Positions 27,364-36,272 of a stretch of 64,000 bases of DNA are shown in pieces. The notes under the pieces are model-generated. The model did not search any database, had not been told where the DNA came from, and worked only from the letters and a program-made list of their open reading frames with translations. Position numbers and translations under genes: made by a program. Source of the stretch: Szabonella alba (GTDB taxonomy: Bacteria; Pseudomonadota; Alphaproteobacteria; Rhodobacterales; Rhodobacteraceae); NCBI RefSeq assembly GCF_016765775.1, contig NZ_JAESVN010000002.1, positions 496,001-560,000 on the forward strand. The letters run 5' to 3'. Position 1 is the first letter of the stretch; every line of letters starts with the position of its first letter.

Positions 27364-28638
27364 ATGGCGCGGCAGGACGGGATTGCGGGACGGCGCGCGG
27401 CGATTGCATTGCTGGATCGCGTGCTGTCGGACGGCGAGGCGCTGAGCCAGATCGCCGAAGTACCCGACAGCCCGCTGACCGCGCTGGCCCCGGCGGACCG
27501 TGCGACTGCGCTGCGGCTGGCGGTGACAGTGCTGCGCCATCTCGATCAGGCCGATCGCGCACTGTCGCCCTTTCTGCGCAAGACGCCACCCGCCACCGTT
27601 CTGAATGCGCTGCGTCTGGGTACGGTGGAACTGGGCGTCGATCGGGCCGCGCCGCATGGGGTGGTCAATTCCATCGTCTCGATCCTGCGCGCCGATCCGC
27701 ATCTTGCCGGACTGGCGGGGATGGCCAATGCCGTGTTGCGCCGCGTGTCCGAGGGGCGTGAAGGGTTCGCCGCCCTGCCGGTGCAGAAAATGCCGCAATG
27801 GCTGCGCCAGCCGCTGGTCCATGCATGGGGCCGCCCGGCCGTTGCGGCGATGGAGGCGGTGCAGTCCCAGCCCGCGCCGCTGGACCTGACCGCGAAACCG
27901 GGCATGGTGCCGCAGATCGACGGGCTGGAGCCGCTGCCGACGGGCAGTTTCCGGCTGGCCTCGGCCGGGCAGGTTTCGGCCCTGCCGGGCTATGCGGAAG
28001 GCGATTGGTGGGTTCAGGATGCCGCGGCGGCGCTGGCGATGCGGCTGCTTGACCCGCAAGCCGGTGAACGGGTGCTGGACCTATGTGCCGCACCCGGGGG
28101 CAAGACGCTGCAGGCCGCCGCGATGGGGGCAAGCGTCACTGCGCTGGACATCTCGGGGCCGCGCCTGCGCCGGTTGCAGGACAATCTGGCGCGCACCGGG
28201 CTGAGCGCCGGGGTGGTGACGGCGGATGCGCTGCACTGGACGCCGCCGGAACCCTTTGCCGCGATCCTGCTGGATGCGCCCTGTTCGGCAAGCGGCACGC
28301 TGCGGCGGCATCCCGATCTGCCTTTCGTCAAGGATGGCAGCGACCTGCCTGCGCTGGCCGATCTGCAGGCACGGCTGCTGGACCGGGCGCTTGGCTTTCT
28401 GGCGCCGGGGGGGCGGCTGGTCTTTTGCACCTGTTCAGTCCTGCCTGCCGAGGGGGAGGCGCAGATCACCGCCGCCCTTGCGCGCCATCCGGGGCTGCGG
28501 GTGGAACGGCCCGATCTGCCGGGGGTCGATCCGGACTGGATTTCGCCCGAAGGCGGGCTGCGCCTGCGCCCCGATCACTGGGCCGAGCGGGGCGGGATGG
28601 ATGGTTTCTACATCGCGCTGCTGCGTCTGGCGGACTGA
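27364..28638 (+). CDS. rsmB: 16S rRNA m5C methyltransferase, RsmB family
   Basis: This 424-residue RNA cytosine-5 methyltransferase has an N-terminal NusB-like RNA-binding domain (about residues 1-140, GRRAAIALLDRVL and HGVVNSIVSIL). A C-terminal Rossmann methyltransferase domain follows. The SAM site is VLDLCAAPGGKTLQAAA. The two catalytic cysteines are in DAPCSASGTLRRHPD and FCTCSVLPAEGE. RsmB methylates C967 of 16S rRNA in E. coli, and alphaproteobacterial homologues of this layout are annotated the same way. The ATG at 27364 fits the NusB domain start. It is followed by a block of 32-bp tandem repeats and then the heparinase-like gene. Confidence 0.93.
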   Translation: MARQDGIAGRRAAIALLDRVLSDGEALSQIAEVPDSPLTALAPADRATALRLAVTVLRHLDQADRALSPFLRKTPPATVLNALRLGTVELGVDRAAPHGVVNSIVSILRADPHLAGLAGMANAVLRRVSEGREGFAALPVQKMPQWLRQPLVHAWGRPAVAAMEAVQSQPAPLDLTAKPGMVPQIDGLEPLPTGSFRLASAGQVSALPGYAEGDWWVQDAAAALAMRLLDPQAGERVLDLCAAPGGKTLQAAAMGASVTALDISGPRLRRLQDNLARTGLSAGVVTADALHWTPPEPFAAILLDAPCSASGTLRRHPDLPFVKDGSDLPALADLQARLLDRALGFLAPGGRLVFCTCSVLPAEGEAQITAALARHPGLRVERPDLPGVDPDWISPEGGLRLRPDHWAERGGMDGFYIALLRLAD

Positions 28639-28645
28639 TCCCGTC

Positions 28646-28741
28646 CCCGCCTGCTGGGTCAATGCCCGGTGCCCGACCCCGCCTGCGGGGGCATTGCCCG
28701 GTACCCGACCCCGCAGGCGGGGTCAATGCCCGGTGACAGCG
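28646..28741. repeat. Three tandem 32-bp repeats between rsmB and the heparinase-like gene
   Basis: Three units of exactly 32 bases lie head to tail (28646-28677, 28678-28709, 28710-28741). All share the core CAATGCCCGGT or CATTGCCCGGT (at 28660, 28692 and 28724) and a GACCCCGC junction. The third junction forms a perfect palindrome, GACCCCGC-AG-GCGGGGTC, so the array can also fold as a strong hairpin. It begins 8 bases after the rsmB stop. The units have no unique spacers, so this is not a CRISPR array. Confidence 0.85.
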
Positions 28742-28888
28742 CCGCGCCCGCGCGCTATCGTCCGGGCAGGCAAGACCCGGAACGGGTGGCGGCGGTGCCG
28801 GATACGGAACCGGCACGACAGGTGGATGAGGCGGCAGCAAGGCGAGGCGCAGGTGGGGTCACCCCGGGAACAGGGCCTGTCAGGGGCG

Positions 28889-30589
28889 ATGACGCGGCTT
28901 GCCAACCGCTATGCGGTCTGGCGCGCCTGCGCGGCCCCGCCCGCGACCGGTTTCGTCTCGCAGCCCGAACCGCGCAGCATCGGTCTTGTCGCGCGGGGGC
29001 GGCAATTGCTGGCCGGAAATTTCCTGCTGGCGGGTCATCTGGTCGAGGCGCCGGGCACCAGCATCTGGGATGTCCCGACCGGGGCGACGGCTTTTCATGA
29101 GGCGGCACAGGGGTTCCTGTGGCTCGATGATCTCGCGGCGGTGGCGGATGCGCGGGCGCGTTCGGTGGCGCAGGGCTGGGTTCTGGACTGGATCGCCCGC
29201 TATGGCCGGGGGCGAGGGCCGGGCTGGACCCCCGATCTTACGGGGCGGCGGCTGATCCGCTGGATCAACCATGCGATTTTCCTGATGAACGGGCGCAGCA
29301 CCGAAGACAACCACGCCTTTTTCCGCGCGCTGACGGTGCAGGTCGTGTTCCTGTCGCGCCGCTGGCAGGCGGCAGCGCCCGGTCTGCCGCGATTCGAGGC
29401 GCTGACCGGGCTGATCTATGCGGGGTTGGCGCTGACCGGGCTGGATGCGCTGACCGCCTCGGCGGTGACGGCGCTTGCGGGGGAATGCGACCGTGAGATT
29501 GACGCCGAAGGCGGCCTTCCCACCCGCAACCCCGAGGAATTGCTGGAGGTGTTTACCCTGCTGAACTGGGCCGCGCAGGCCTTGGGGGAGGTCGGCCAAC
29601 CCCTGCCGCCGCCGATCCGGCAGGCGATTGAACGGATCGCCCCGACATTGCGCGCGCTGCGCCATGCCGATGGCGGTCTGGCGCGGTTTCATGGCGGCGG
29701 GCGCGGCGGGGAGGGGCGTCTGGATCAGGCGCTGGCCGCGTCGGGCGTCAAGGCGCTGCCGGGTCCGGGGTCTGCGATGGGGTTCTTGCGTCTGGCCGCA
29801 GGCCGCACGACGCTGATCGTCGATGCAGCGGCCCCGCCGGGCGGGCGGGCGGGGGCCTCGGCCCATGCCTCGACCCTTGCCTTCGAGATGACATCAGGCC
29901 GCAGACCGGTCATCGTGTCCTGCGGCAATGGCGCGCCTTTCGGGGCGGACTGGCACCGGGCGGGGCGGGCCACGGCCTCCCATTCCACGCTGGCAGTTGA
30001 AGGGTATTCCTCATCCCGGCTGGACCGGGGCGCGGTCGGGATGCTGGCCGACCGCGCCGATGTGACGCTGCTGCGCCCGGCCCGCACCGCCGAAGGGCAG
30101 GTTCTGCAACTGGCGCAGGATGGCTGGCGGCGCACCCATGGTCTGATCCATGGGCGCTTGCTGGTGCTGTCCACCGACGGGCGCCATATCGGCGGGCAGG
30201 ATGAATTGCGCGCGGAATCCCAGGCGGACCGCGCCCGGTTGGAGACGGCACTGGGCCGCAGCGCCGCAGGCAAGCTGCGCCTTGCGCTGCGGTTCCATCT
30301 GCACCCCGATGTCGATGCCGAGATCGACATGGGCGGGGCGGCGGTGTCGCTGGCGTTGAAAAGCGGTGAGATCTGGGTCTTCCGCCATGACCGCCCGCGC
30401 GGCCTGGCGCTGGAACCCTCGGTTTATCTGGAAAAGGGCCGGATCAGCCCCCGCGCGAGCAGACAGATCGTGGTTTCGGCGGAATTGGACGATTTCGGCT
30501 GCCGGATCGGCTGGACCTTGGCGAAGGCACAGGATACTCCGCTGGCCATCCGCGATCTGGAACGGGACGACCCGCCCCTCCTGTTCTGA
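28889..30589 (+). CDS. Heparinase II/III family protein
   Basis: This protein is 566 residues from the ATG at 28889. An alpha-helical toroid region holds LIRWINHAIFLMNGRSTEDNHAFF. A C-terminal beta-sandwich heparinase II/III-like domain follows (HASTLAFEMTSGRRPVIVSCGNGAPFG, then RATASHSTLAVEGYSSSRL, and LRLALRFHLHPDVDAEI). Family members are polysaccharide lyases or relatives; in Rhodobacteraceae this gene regularly lies between rsmB and purH with no proven substrate. No signal peptide is evident, which is odd for an extracellular lyase. The frame is open far upstream through rsmB in another frame. An earlier ATG near 28826 is an alternative start. Confidence 0.82.
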   Translation: MTRLANRYAVWRACAAPPATGFVSQPEPRSIGLVARGRQLLAGNFLLAGHLVEAPGTSIWDVPTGATAFHEAAQGFLWLDDLAAVADARARSVAQGWVLDWIARYGRGRGPGWTPDLTGRRLIRWINHAIFLMNGRSTEDNHAFFRALTVQVVFLSRRWQAAAPGLPRFEALTGLIYAGLALTGLDALTASAVTALAGECDREIDAEGGLPTRNPEELLEVFTLLNWAAQALGEVGQPLPPPIRQAIERIAPTLRALRHADGGLARFHGGGRGGEGRLDQALAASGVKALPGPGSAMGFLRLAAGRTTLIVDAAAPPGGRAGASAHASTLAFEMTSGRRPVIVSCGNGAPFGADWHRAGRATASHSTLAVEGYSSSRLDRGAVGMLADRADVTLLRPARTAEGQVLQLAQDGWRRTHGLIHGRLLVLSTDGRHIGGQDELRAESQADRARLETALGRSAAGKLRLALRFHLHPDVDAEIDMGGAAVSLALKSGEIWVFRHDRPRGLALEPSVYLEKGRISPRASRQIVVSAELDDFGCRIGWTLAKAQDTPLAIRDLERDDPPLLF

Positions 30590-30625
30590 CCCGCTGTTCT
30601 GACCAAAGGCACCGGAGGCCCGCCC

Positions 30626-32212
30626 ATGACCAATCTCGTTCACGTCGGACGCGCCCTGATATCCGTTTCCGACAAGACCGGCCTGATCGACCTTGCCCGC
30701 GCGCTGGCCGGGCGGGGGATCGAACTGATTTCCACGGGCGGCACCGCCGCTGCCCTGCGCATGGCGGGGCTTGCCGTGCGCGATGTGGCCGAGGTGACCG
30801 GCTTTCCCGAAATGATGGATGGCCGCGTCAAGACGCTGCATCCGAATGTGCATGGCGGATTGCTGGCGCTGCGCGACGATGACGAACATCTGGTCGCCAT
30901 GGCCGCCCATGGGATTGAACCCATCGACCTTCTGGTGGTCAATCTTTATCCGTTCGAGGCGACCGTGGCGCGCGGTGCCGATTACGAGACCTGTATCGAG
31001 AATATCGACATCGGCGGCCCGGCGATGATTCGCGCCGCCGCCAAGAACCATCGTTTCGTCAATGTCGTCACCGATCCGGCCGATTATGCGGGTCTCTTGG
31101 CCGAACTGGCCCGAAATGACGGCGCAACCGGCATGGCCTTCCGCCAGAAACTGGCGCTGACCGCCTATGCCCGCACCGCGACCTATGACGCGGCGGTGTC
31201 GAACTGGATGGCGGGCGCGCTGAAGGAATCCGCCCCCCGCCGCCGCGCCTTTGGCGGGGAACTGGCCCAGACCCTGCGTTATGGCGAAAACCCGCATCAG
31301 GCGGCGGCCTTCTATACCGATGGGTCGGGCCGGACCGGCGTTGCCACCGCGAAACAGTGGCAGGGCAAGGAACTCAGCTACAACAACATCAATGATACCG
31401 ATGCCGCCTTTGAACTGGTGGCGGAATTTGCCGGCAAGGCCCCGGCCTGCGCCATCATAAAACACGCCAATCCCTGCGGTGTGGCGACGGGGGAAAGCCT
31501 GCTTGAGGCCTATTCGCGCGCCCATGACTGCGACCGCACCTCGGCCTTTGGCGGGATTGTCGCGCTCAATCAGGAGCTTGACGCCGAGACGGCGGAAAAA
31601 ATCTGTGAGATTTTCACCGAGGTCGTGATCGCGCCGGGTGCCAGTGACGCGGCCCGCGCGGTCTTTGCCGCCAAGAAGAACCTGCGGCTGCTGACGACCG
31701 GGGGCCTGCCCGATGCGGCGGCGCGGGGGCTGGCCTTCCGGCAGGTTGCGGGCGGGTTTCTGGTGCAGGACCGCGATGCGGCGAATGTGAAACGCGCCGA
31801 TTTGAAACTGGTAACGAAACGCGCCCCGACCGACGCGGAAATGGCCGATCTGCTGTTTGCATGGACCGTGGCCAAACATGTGAAATCCAATGCGATCATC
31901 TATGTGAAGGATGGCGCGACGGTGGGCATTGGTGCCGGTCAGATGAGCCGGATCGACAGCACCCGCATCGCCGCACGCAAGTCGCAGGACATGGCCGAGG
32001 TGCTGGGGCTGTCCGCGCCGCTGACGCAAGGGTCCGTCGTGGCCTCGGACGCGTTCTTTCCCTTTGCCGATGGTCTGATCGCGGCGGCCGAGGCGGGGGC
32101 CACGGCAATCATTCAGCCGGGCGGGTCGATGCGCGATGATGAGGTGATCGCCGCGGCCGATGCGGCGGGGCTGGCGATGGTCTTCACCAACCAGCGCCAT
32201 TTCCGGCACTGA
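30626..32212 (+). CDS. purH: Bifunctional AICAR transformylase/IMP cyclohydrolase
   Basis: This 528-residue enzyme performs the last two steps of de novo purine synthesis. The N-terminal IMP cyclohydrolase (MGS-like) domain shows [30 protein letters not shown] and [17 protein letters not shown]. The C-terminal AICAR transformylase domain shows [30 protein letters not shown] and [10 protein letters not shown]. The junction segment [19 protein letters not shown] is intact. The ATG at 30626 follows GGAGG. It lies 36 bases after the heparinase-like gene and 3 bases before lspA. Confidence 0.98.
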   Translation: MTNLVHVGRALISVSDKTGLIDLARALAGRGIELISTGGTAAALRMAGLAVRDVAEVTGFPEMMDGRVKTLHPNVHGGLLALRDDDEHLVAMAAHGIEPIDLLVVNLYPFEATVARGADYETCIENIDIGGPAMIRAAAKNHRFVNVVTDPADYAGLLAELARNDGATGMAFRQKLALTAYARTATYDAAVSNWMAGALKESAPRRRAFGGELAQTLRYGENPHQAAAFYTDGSGRTGVATAKQWQGKELSYNNINDTDAAFELVAEFAGKAPACAIIKHANPCGVATGESLLEAYSRAHDCDRTSAFGGIVALNQELDAETAEKICEIFTEVVIAPGASDAARAVFAAKKNLRLLTTGGLPDAAARGLAFRQVAGGFLVQDRDAANVKRADLKLVTKRAPTDAEMADLLFAWTVAKHVKSNAIIYVKDGATVGIGAGQMSRIDSTRIAARKSQDMAEVLGLSAPLTQGSVVASDAFFPFADGLIAAAEAGATAIIQPGGSMRDDEVIAAADAAGLAMVFTNQRHFRH

Positions 32213-32215
32213 CCG

Positions 32216-32698
32216 ATGCGCCTTTATCTTGCGGCCCTTGCGATTTTTCTGGCCGATCAGATCAGCAAGGTCGCCGTGGTGTTCGGAATGAACCTGATCG
32301 AGCGGGGTGAGATTGCCGTCTGGCCGCCCTTCCTGACCTTCCGGATGGCGTGGAACCGGGGGGTGAATTTCGGGCTTTTCGCAGGTGACAGCGATGTAAC
32401 GCGCTGGATCCTGATTGCGGTTGCGCTGGCAATCTCGGGCTGGGTCTGGATCTGGATGCGCAAGCCCGGTCAGCCGCCCATGGCGCAGATCAGCGCGGGC
32501 GTGCTGATCGGCGGGGCATTGGGCAATGTGGTGGACCGGGTGCTGTATGGCGCGGTTGCCGATTTCCTGAACATGTCCTGCTGCGGATTTGACAATCCCT
32601 ATGCGTTCAACGTGGCCGATATCGCGATCTTTGCCGGGGCGGCGGGGCTGGTGCTTTTTGCCGCCGATCCCAAGGCAAAGGATGGCAAAAGCGGTTGA
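32216..32698 (+). CDS. lspA: Lipoprotein signal peptidase (signal peptidase II)
   Basis: This 160-residue inner-membrane aspartyl peptidase cleaves signal peptides of prolipoproteins. Four hydrophobic segments are visible, together with the conserved blocks LADQISKVAV, FRMAWNRGVNFGLF, GNVVDRVLYGAVADFL and FNVADIAIFAGA. The catalytic Asp pair lies in VVDR and NVAD. The start is 3 bases after the purH stop, so it is co-translated with purH. A lipoprotein gene with a proper lipobox lies just downstream. Confidence 0.96.
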   Translation: MRLYLAALAIFLADQISKVAVVFGMNLIERGEIAVWPPFLTFRMAWNRGVNFGLFAGDSDVTRWILIAVALAISGWVWIWMRKPGQPPMAQISAGVLIGGALGNVVDRVLYGAVADFLNMSCCGFDNPYAFNVADIAIFAGAAGLVLFAADPKAKDGKSG

Positions 32699-32763
32699 AA
32701 GACCCGTGACGCGCGCGGACCTTTAGGCTAAACAGGGCGCAAGACGGCGCAGAGGAGAGGCAG

Positions 32764-33297
32764 ATGCAGGCAGCAAAAGGGGCATTGGCGTTCGCGGCAC
32801 TGGCGATGCTGGGGCTGGCGGCCTGTTCCGGCGGGTCGGATGAACCGCGTCTGATGAACCTGCGTTCTGCCACGAACGGGCCGGATGAATTTGCCATCAT
32901 CCCGCCCAAACCGCTTGAAATGCCCAAAGATCTGGCCGCGCTGCCCGCGCCGACGCCGGGCGGGACCAACCTGACCGATCCCACGCCCGAGGCCGATGCC
33001 ATCATCGCACTGGGCGGGCGCCCCGGCGCCCAGCGCGGCGTGCCGGCGGGTGATGCGGGGCTGGTCAACCATGCGTCACGCAATGGTGTCAGCGGCACGA
33101 TCCGTGAAGATCTGGCTGTGGCCGATCTGGACCACCGCCGCCGCAATGACGGGCGGCTGCTGGAGCGGCTGTTCGGATCGAATGTCTATTACCGCGCCTA
33201 TCGCGAACAGGAACTCGACCAGCATGCCGAACTGGCGCGCTGGCGCCGGGCCGGTGCGCAGAACGTCTCGGCCCCCCCCCGCCAGAGCGGCGAATAA
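32764..33297 (+). CDS. DUF3035 family lipoprotein
   Basis: This 177-residue predicted lipoprotein has the signal peptide MQAAKGALAFAALAMLGLAAC with lipobox LAAC (lipidated Cys21). The mature part carries the DUF3035 pattern: PDEFAIIPPKPLEMPKDLAALPAPTPGGTNLTDPTPEADAIIALGG and a basic, helical C-terminus. The family is typical of Rhodobacterales, often beside lspA and the two M16 peptidase genes as here; its role, perhaps at the outer membrane, is unknown. An A/G-rich ribosome site lies upstream. Confidence 0.88.
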   Translation: MQAAKGALAFAALAMLGLAACSGGSDEPRLMNLRSATNGPDEFAIIPPKPLEMPKDLAALPAPTPGGTNLTDPTPEADAIIALGGRPGAQRGVPAGDAGLVNHASRNGVSGTIREDLAVADLDHRRRNDGRLLERLFGSNVYYRAYREQELDQHAELARWRRAGAQNVSAPPRQSGE

Positions 33298-33404
33298 TCC
33301 AGCGCTGCCAGCCTTTCACGTCACCGTCAGGCGCGCTTTGCGGCACTTGACCGTCCCGCCATGCTGCGTATCTGCTGCGGGACATCACAGCGGGAGAATG
33401 ACGC

Positions 33405-34841
33405 ATGCTGCAACGGCTGTTCGCGCCGATGGTTCTGGCGATACTGGTGGCGCTGCCGGTCCGGGCCGAGGATGTGGCGCGCTTCACTCTGCCCAACGGG
33501 CTTGAGGCTGTGGTGATCGAGGATCACCGTGCCCCGGTGGTGGTGCATATGATGTGGTATCGCACCGGTGCAGCCGATGAACCGCCGGGGAAATCCGGCA
33601 TCGCGCATTTTCTTGAACATCTGATGTTCAAGGGCACCGACACCATGGCGCCCGGGGAATTTTCCGCGACGGTCGAGGCGCAGGGCGGCGATGACAATGC
33701 CTTCACCTCATGGGATTACACCGCGTATTTTCAGCGCGTTGCTGCTGACCGGCTGGATCTGATGATGCGGATGGAGGCCGACCGGATGCGCGGCCTGATC
33801 CTGTCGGAACAGGACGTGGCGACCGAACGCGACGTGATCCTTGAGGAACGCAACCAGCGCACCGACAGCGATCCGGGCAGTCTTTTCGGCGAACAGCGGC
33901 GCGCGGCGCTTTACCTGAACCATCCCTATCGTCTGCCGATCATCGGCTGGCGGCATGAGATCGAGGCGCTGAACCGCAGCGATGCGCTGGAATTCTACCA
34001 GACCTTCTATGCGCCCAACAATGCCATCCTGATCGTCGCGGGCGATGTGACACCCGAAGAGGTGCGCGCGCTGGCCGAAACCCATTACGGCCCGATTGCG
34101 CCGACACCCGACCTGCCGCCCCGGATCCGCCCGTCCGAGCCGCCGCATCTGGTGGAACGCCGCCTTGCCATGGCCGATCCGCGCGTGGCGCAGCCCTATG
34201 TGATCCGCACCTATCTGGCCCCGCAGCGCCGGGCAGGCGATCAGGCCGAGGCGGCGGCGCTGACGGTGCTGGCCGAAATCCTTGGCGGCAACGGTACGAC
34301 TTCGGTCATGGCGCGCGCGCTGCAGTTCGGGGCCGAGGCGAAGGCGCTGTATACGGCGGCCTTCTATGACGGCAATGCGCTGGACAGCGGCAATTTCGGG
34401 CTGATCATCGTGCCGGTTCCGGGTGTCAGTCTTGAAGACGGTGAGGCGGCAATGGATGCGGTCGTGACCCGCTTTCTGGAGGATGGCGTGGACAAGGCGG
34501 AATTCGAGCGGGTGAAACGGCAGTTGCGCGCCTCGGAAATCTACAGGCGCGATGATGTCGAACAATTGGCGCGCGGCTATGGCACGGCATTGACCACGGG
34601 GCTGACGGTGGCGGATGTGCAGGGCTGGCCTGCCGCCCTGCAGGCCGTGACGGTGGATGATGTCATGGCGGCGGCGCAGTCCGTGCTGGATCGCCGCGCC
34701 TCGGTCACCGGCTGGCTGATGCAGGAGGAAACCGGGACCGGCGATGCCGAACCTCCGTCTCCGGCTCCCGCCGTCGATCCGGCACCAGTGCAGGGGGAGG
34801 TTCCGATGAAAACCGATCAGGGCGAGGGAGCGCAAAAATGA
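33405..34841 (+). CDS. M16 family zinc metallopeptidase, catalytic subunit
   Basis: This 478-residue exported peptidase of the pitrilysin/processing-peptidase family has a signal peptide (LFAPMVLAILVALPVRA, cleavage about residue 22). The inverted zinc motif is HFLEH (residues 68-72), and the distal Glu lies in VILEERNQRTDS. Two M16 domains are present, the second beginning near residue 210 (PEEVRALAETHYGP). The C-terminal tail is Pro/Glu-rich. The paired next gene lacks the zinc motif, as is usual for M16 heterodimers. Such pairs in proteobacteria degrade or process periplasmic peptides; the substrate is unknown. The stop overlaps the next start (ATGA). Confidence 0.93.
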   Translation: MLQRLFAPMVLAILVALPVRAEDVARFTLPNGLEAVVIEDHRAPVVVHMMWYRTGAADEPPGKSGIAHFLEHLMFKGTDTMAPGEFSATVEAQGGDDNAFTSWDYTAYFQRVAADRLDLMMRMEADRMRGLILSEQDVATERDVILEERNQRTDSDPGSLFGEQRRAALYLNHPYRLPIIGWRHEIEALNRSDALEFYQTFYAPNNAILIVAGDVTPEEVRALAETHYGPIAPTPDLPPRIRPSEPPHLVERRLAMADPRVAQPYVIRTYLAPQRRAGDQAEAAALTVLAEILGGNGTTSVMARALQFGAEAKALYTAAFYDGNALDSGNFGLIIVPVPGVSLEDGEAAMDAVVTRFLEDGVDKAEFERVKRQLRASEIYRRDDVEQLARGYGTALTTGLTVADVQGWPAALQAVTVDDVMAAAQSVLDRRASVTGWLMQEETGTGDAEPPSPAPAVDPAPVQGEVPMKTDQGEGAQK

Positions 34842-36196
34842 TCCATCTGCGGCTTTTCCCGATGCAACGGATTGCGGCGCGGCTGGCACCGGCGGGCCTG
34901 ATGTTTGCGGGCTTTCTGGCACTTGCCCTGCCCGCACAGGCGGAAATCGCGATCCAGCAGGTCACCTCGCCGAACGGGCACAAGGCTTGGCTGGTCGAGG
35001 ATCCGACGATTCCCTTCACCGCGCTGGAACTGCGATTCCGGGGCGGCACCTCGCTGGATCCGACCGATCAGCGCGGCGTCGTCAACCTGATGACCGCGCT
35101 GCTTGAGGAAGGATCGGGCGATCTTGACGCGCAGGGCTTTGCTGCTGCGCGCGACGATCTGGCCGCGCGATTCGGCTTCGATGCCGGGCAGGATGTGATC
35201 TCGGTCTCGGCGCAGTTCCTGACCGAAAACCGGGATGAGGCCGTGGCGCTGCTGCGGCAGGCGCTGGTCGAGCCGCGTTTTGATGCCGAGGCGGTGGAAC
35301 GCGTGCGCGCGCAGGTGCTGTCGAATATCGATTCGGACCAGCGCGACCCCAATGCCATCGCCGGTGAAACCTTTGCGCGGCTGGCCTTCGGCATGCATCC
35401 TTACGGCGCCTCGGGGCAGGGCAGCCGCGACAGTGTCGCCGCCCTCAGTCAGGCCGATCTGATTGCCGCGCATCAGGCAGCGCTGGCGCGGGACCGGGTT
35501 TATGTGGCGGCGTCGGGCGATATCTCGGCCGAGGAACTGGGCGCGGTGCTGGACCGGCTGCTGTCCGATCTGCCCGCGACCGGCGCACCCCTGCCCGGAC
35601 GGGCCGAGTGGAAGATGACCGGCGGTGTGACGGTGGTGGATTACCCCTCACCCCAATCGGTGATCCGCTTCGGCCATTCAGGGATCAAGCGCGATGACCC
35701 GGATTTCATCCCGGCCTTCGTGCTGAATGAAATCGTCGGGGGCGGGCGCTTCTCGGCGCGGCTGATGACCGAAGTGCGCGACCGGCGCGGGCTGACCTAT
35801 GGCATCTACAGCTATCTGTCGCCGCTGGACCATGCCGAGCTGTATATCGGCCAGTTCGCCACCTCCAATGCCAGCGTGGAAGAGGCGATCGGCATCCTGC
35901 GCGCCGAATGGGCCAAGGCTGCGGCTGGGGTCACCGAGGCCGAGCTTGAGGCGGTCAAGACCTATCTGACCGGGGCCTATCCGCTGCGCTTTGACGGCAA
36001 CGGCCCCATCGCGCGGATTCTTGTGGGCATGCAGATGGACGGGCTGCCGGTCGAGTATGTGACCGACCGCAATGCGATGGTTGCGGCGGTGACGCTGGAG
36101 GATGTGGCCCGCGTGGCCCGGGGCCTGATCCGCCCGGCCGATCTGCATTTCGTGGTGGTGGGCCAACCCGAGGGGATGGAGCCGACCCAGCCCTGA
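34838..36196 (+). CDS. M16 family peptidase-like protein, non-catalytic subunit
   Basis: This 452-residue partner of the upstream peptidase has a signal peptide ending near AQA (residue about 32). Two M16 domains are present (ALELRFRGGTSLDPTDQRG and the second-domain FVLNEIVGGGRFSARLMTEVRDRRGLTYGIYSYL). The position of the zinc motif reads VNLMTALLEEGSGDLD, so HxxEH is absent and the subunit should be inactive alone. It probably completes the substrate chamber with the upstream subunit. Its ATG overlaps the upstream stop by four bases, ensuring co-translation. Confidence 0.92.
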   Translation: MIHLRLFPMQRIAARLAPAGLMFAGFLALALPAQAEIAIQQVTSPNGHKAWLVEDPTIPFTALELRFRGGTSLDPTDQRGVVNLMTALLEEGSGDLDAQGFAAARDDLAARFGFDAGQDVISVSAQFLTENRDEAVALLRQALVEPRFDAEAVERVRAQVLSNIDSDQRDPNAIAGETFARLAFGMHPYGASGQGSRDSVAALSQADLIAAHQAALARDRVYVAASGDISAEELGAVLDRLLSDLPATGAPLPGRAEWKMTGGVTVVDYPSPQSVIRFGHSGIKRDDPDFIPAFVLNEIVGGGRFSARLMTEVRDRRGLTYGIYSYLSPLDHAELYIGQFATSNASVEEAIGILRAEWAKAAAGVTEAELEAVKTYLTGAYPLRFDGNGPIARILVGMQMDGLPVEYVTDRNAMVAAVTLEDVARVARGLIRPADLHFVVVGQPEGMEPTQP

Positions 36197-36272
36197 CCAT
36201 GGCTGTCGCTGACTGGTTTCTGCCCCGGTTTCGCATTGGCCGAATCTGCGGCACCATGCTAGGACTGGTGGC

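Noticed and set aside
28646-28741. CRISPR array
   Set aside because: The 32-bp units are contiguous without unique spacers, and no cas genes are present.
30011-32209. A 732-codon minus-strand frame opposite purH
   Set aside because: It mirrors purH and the end of the heparinase-like gene codon by codon and has no domain of its own.
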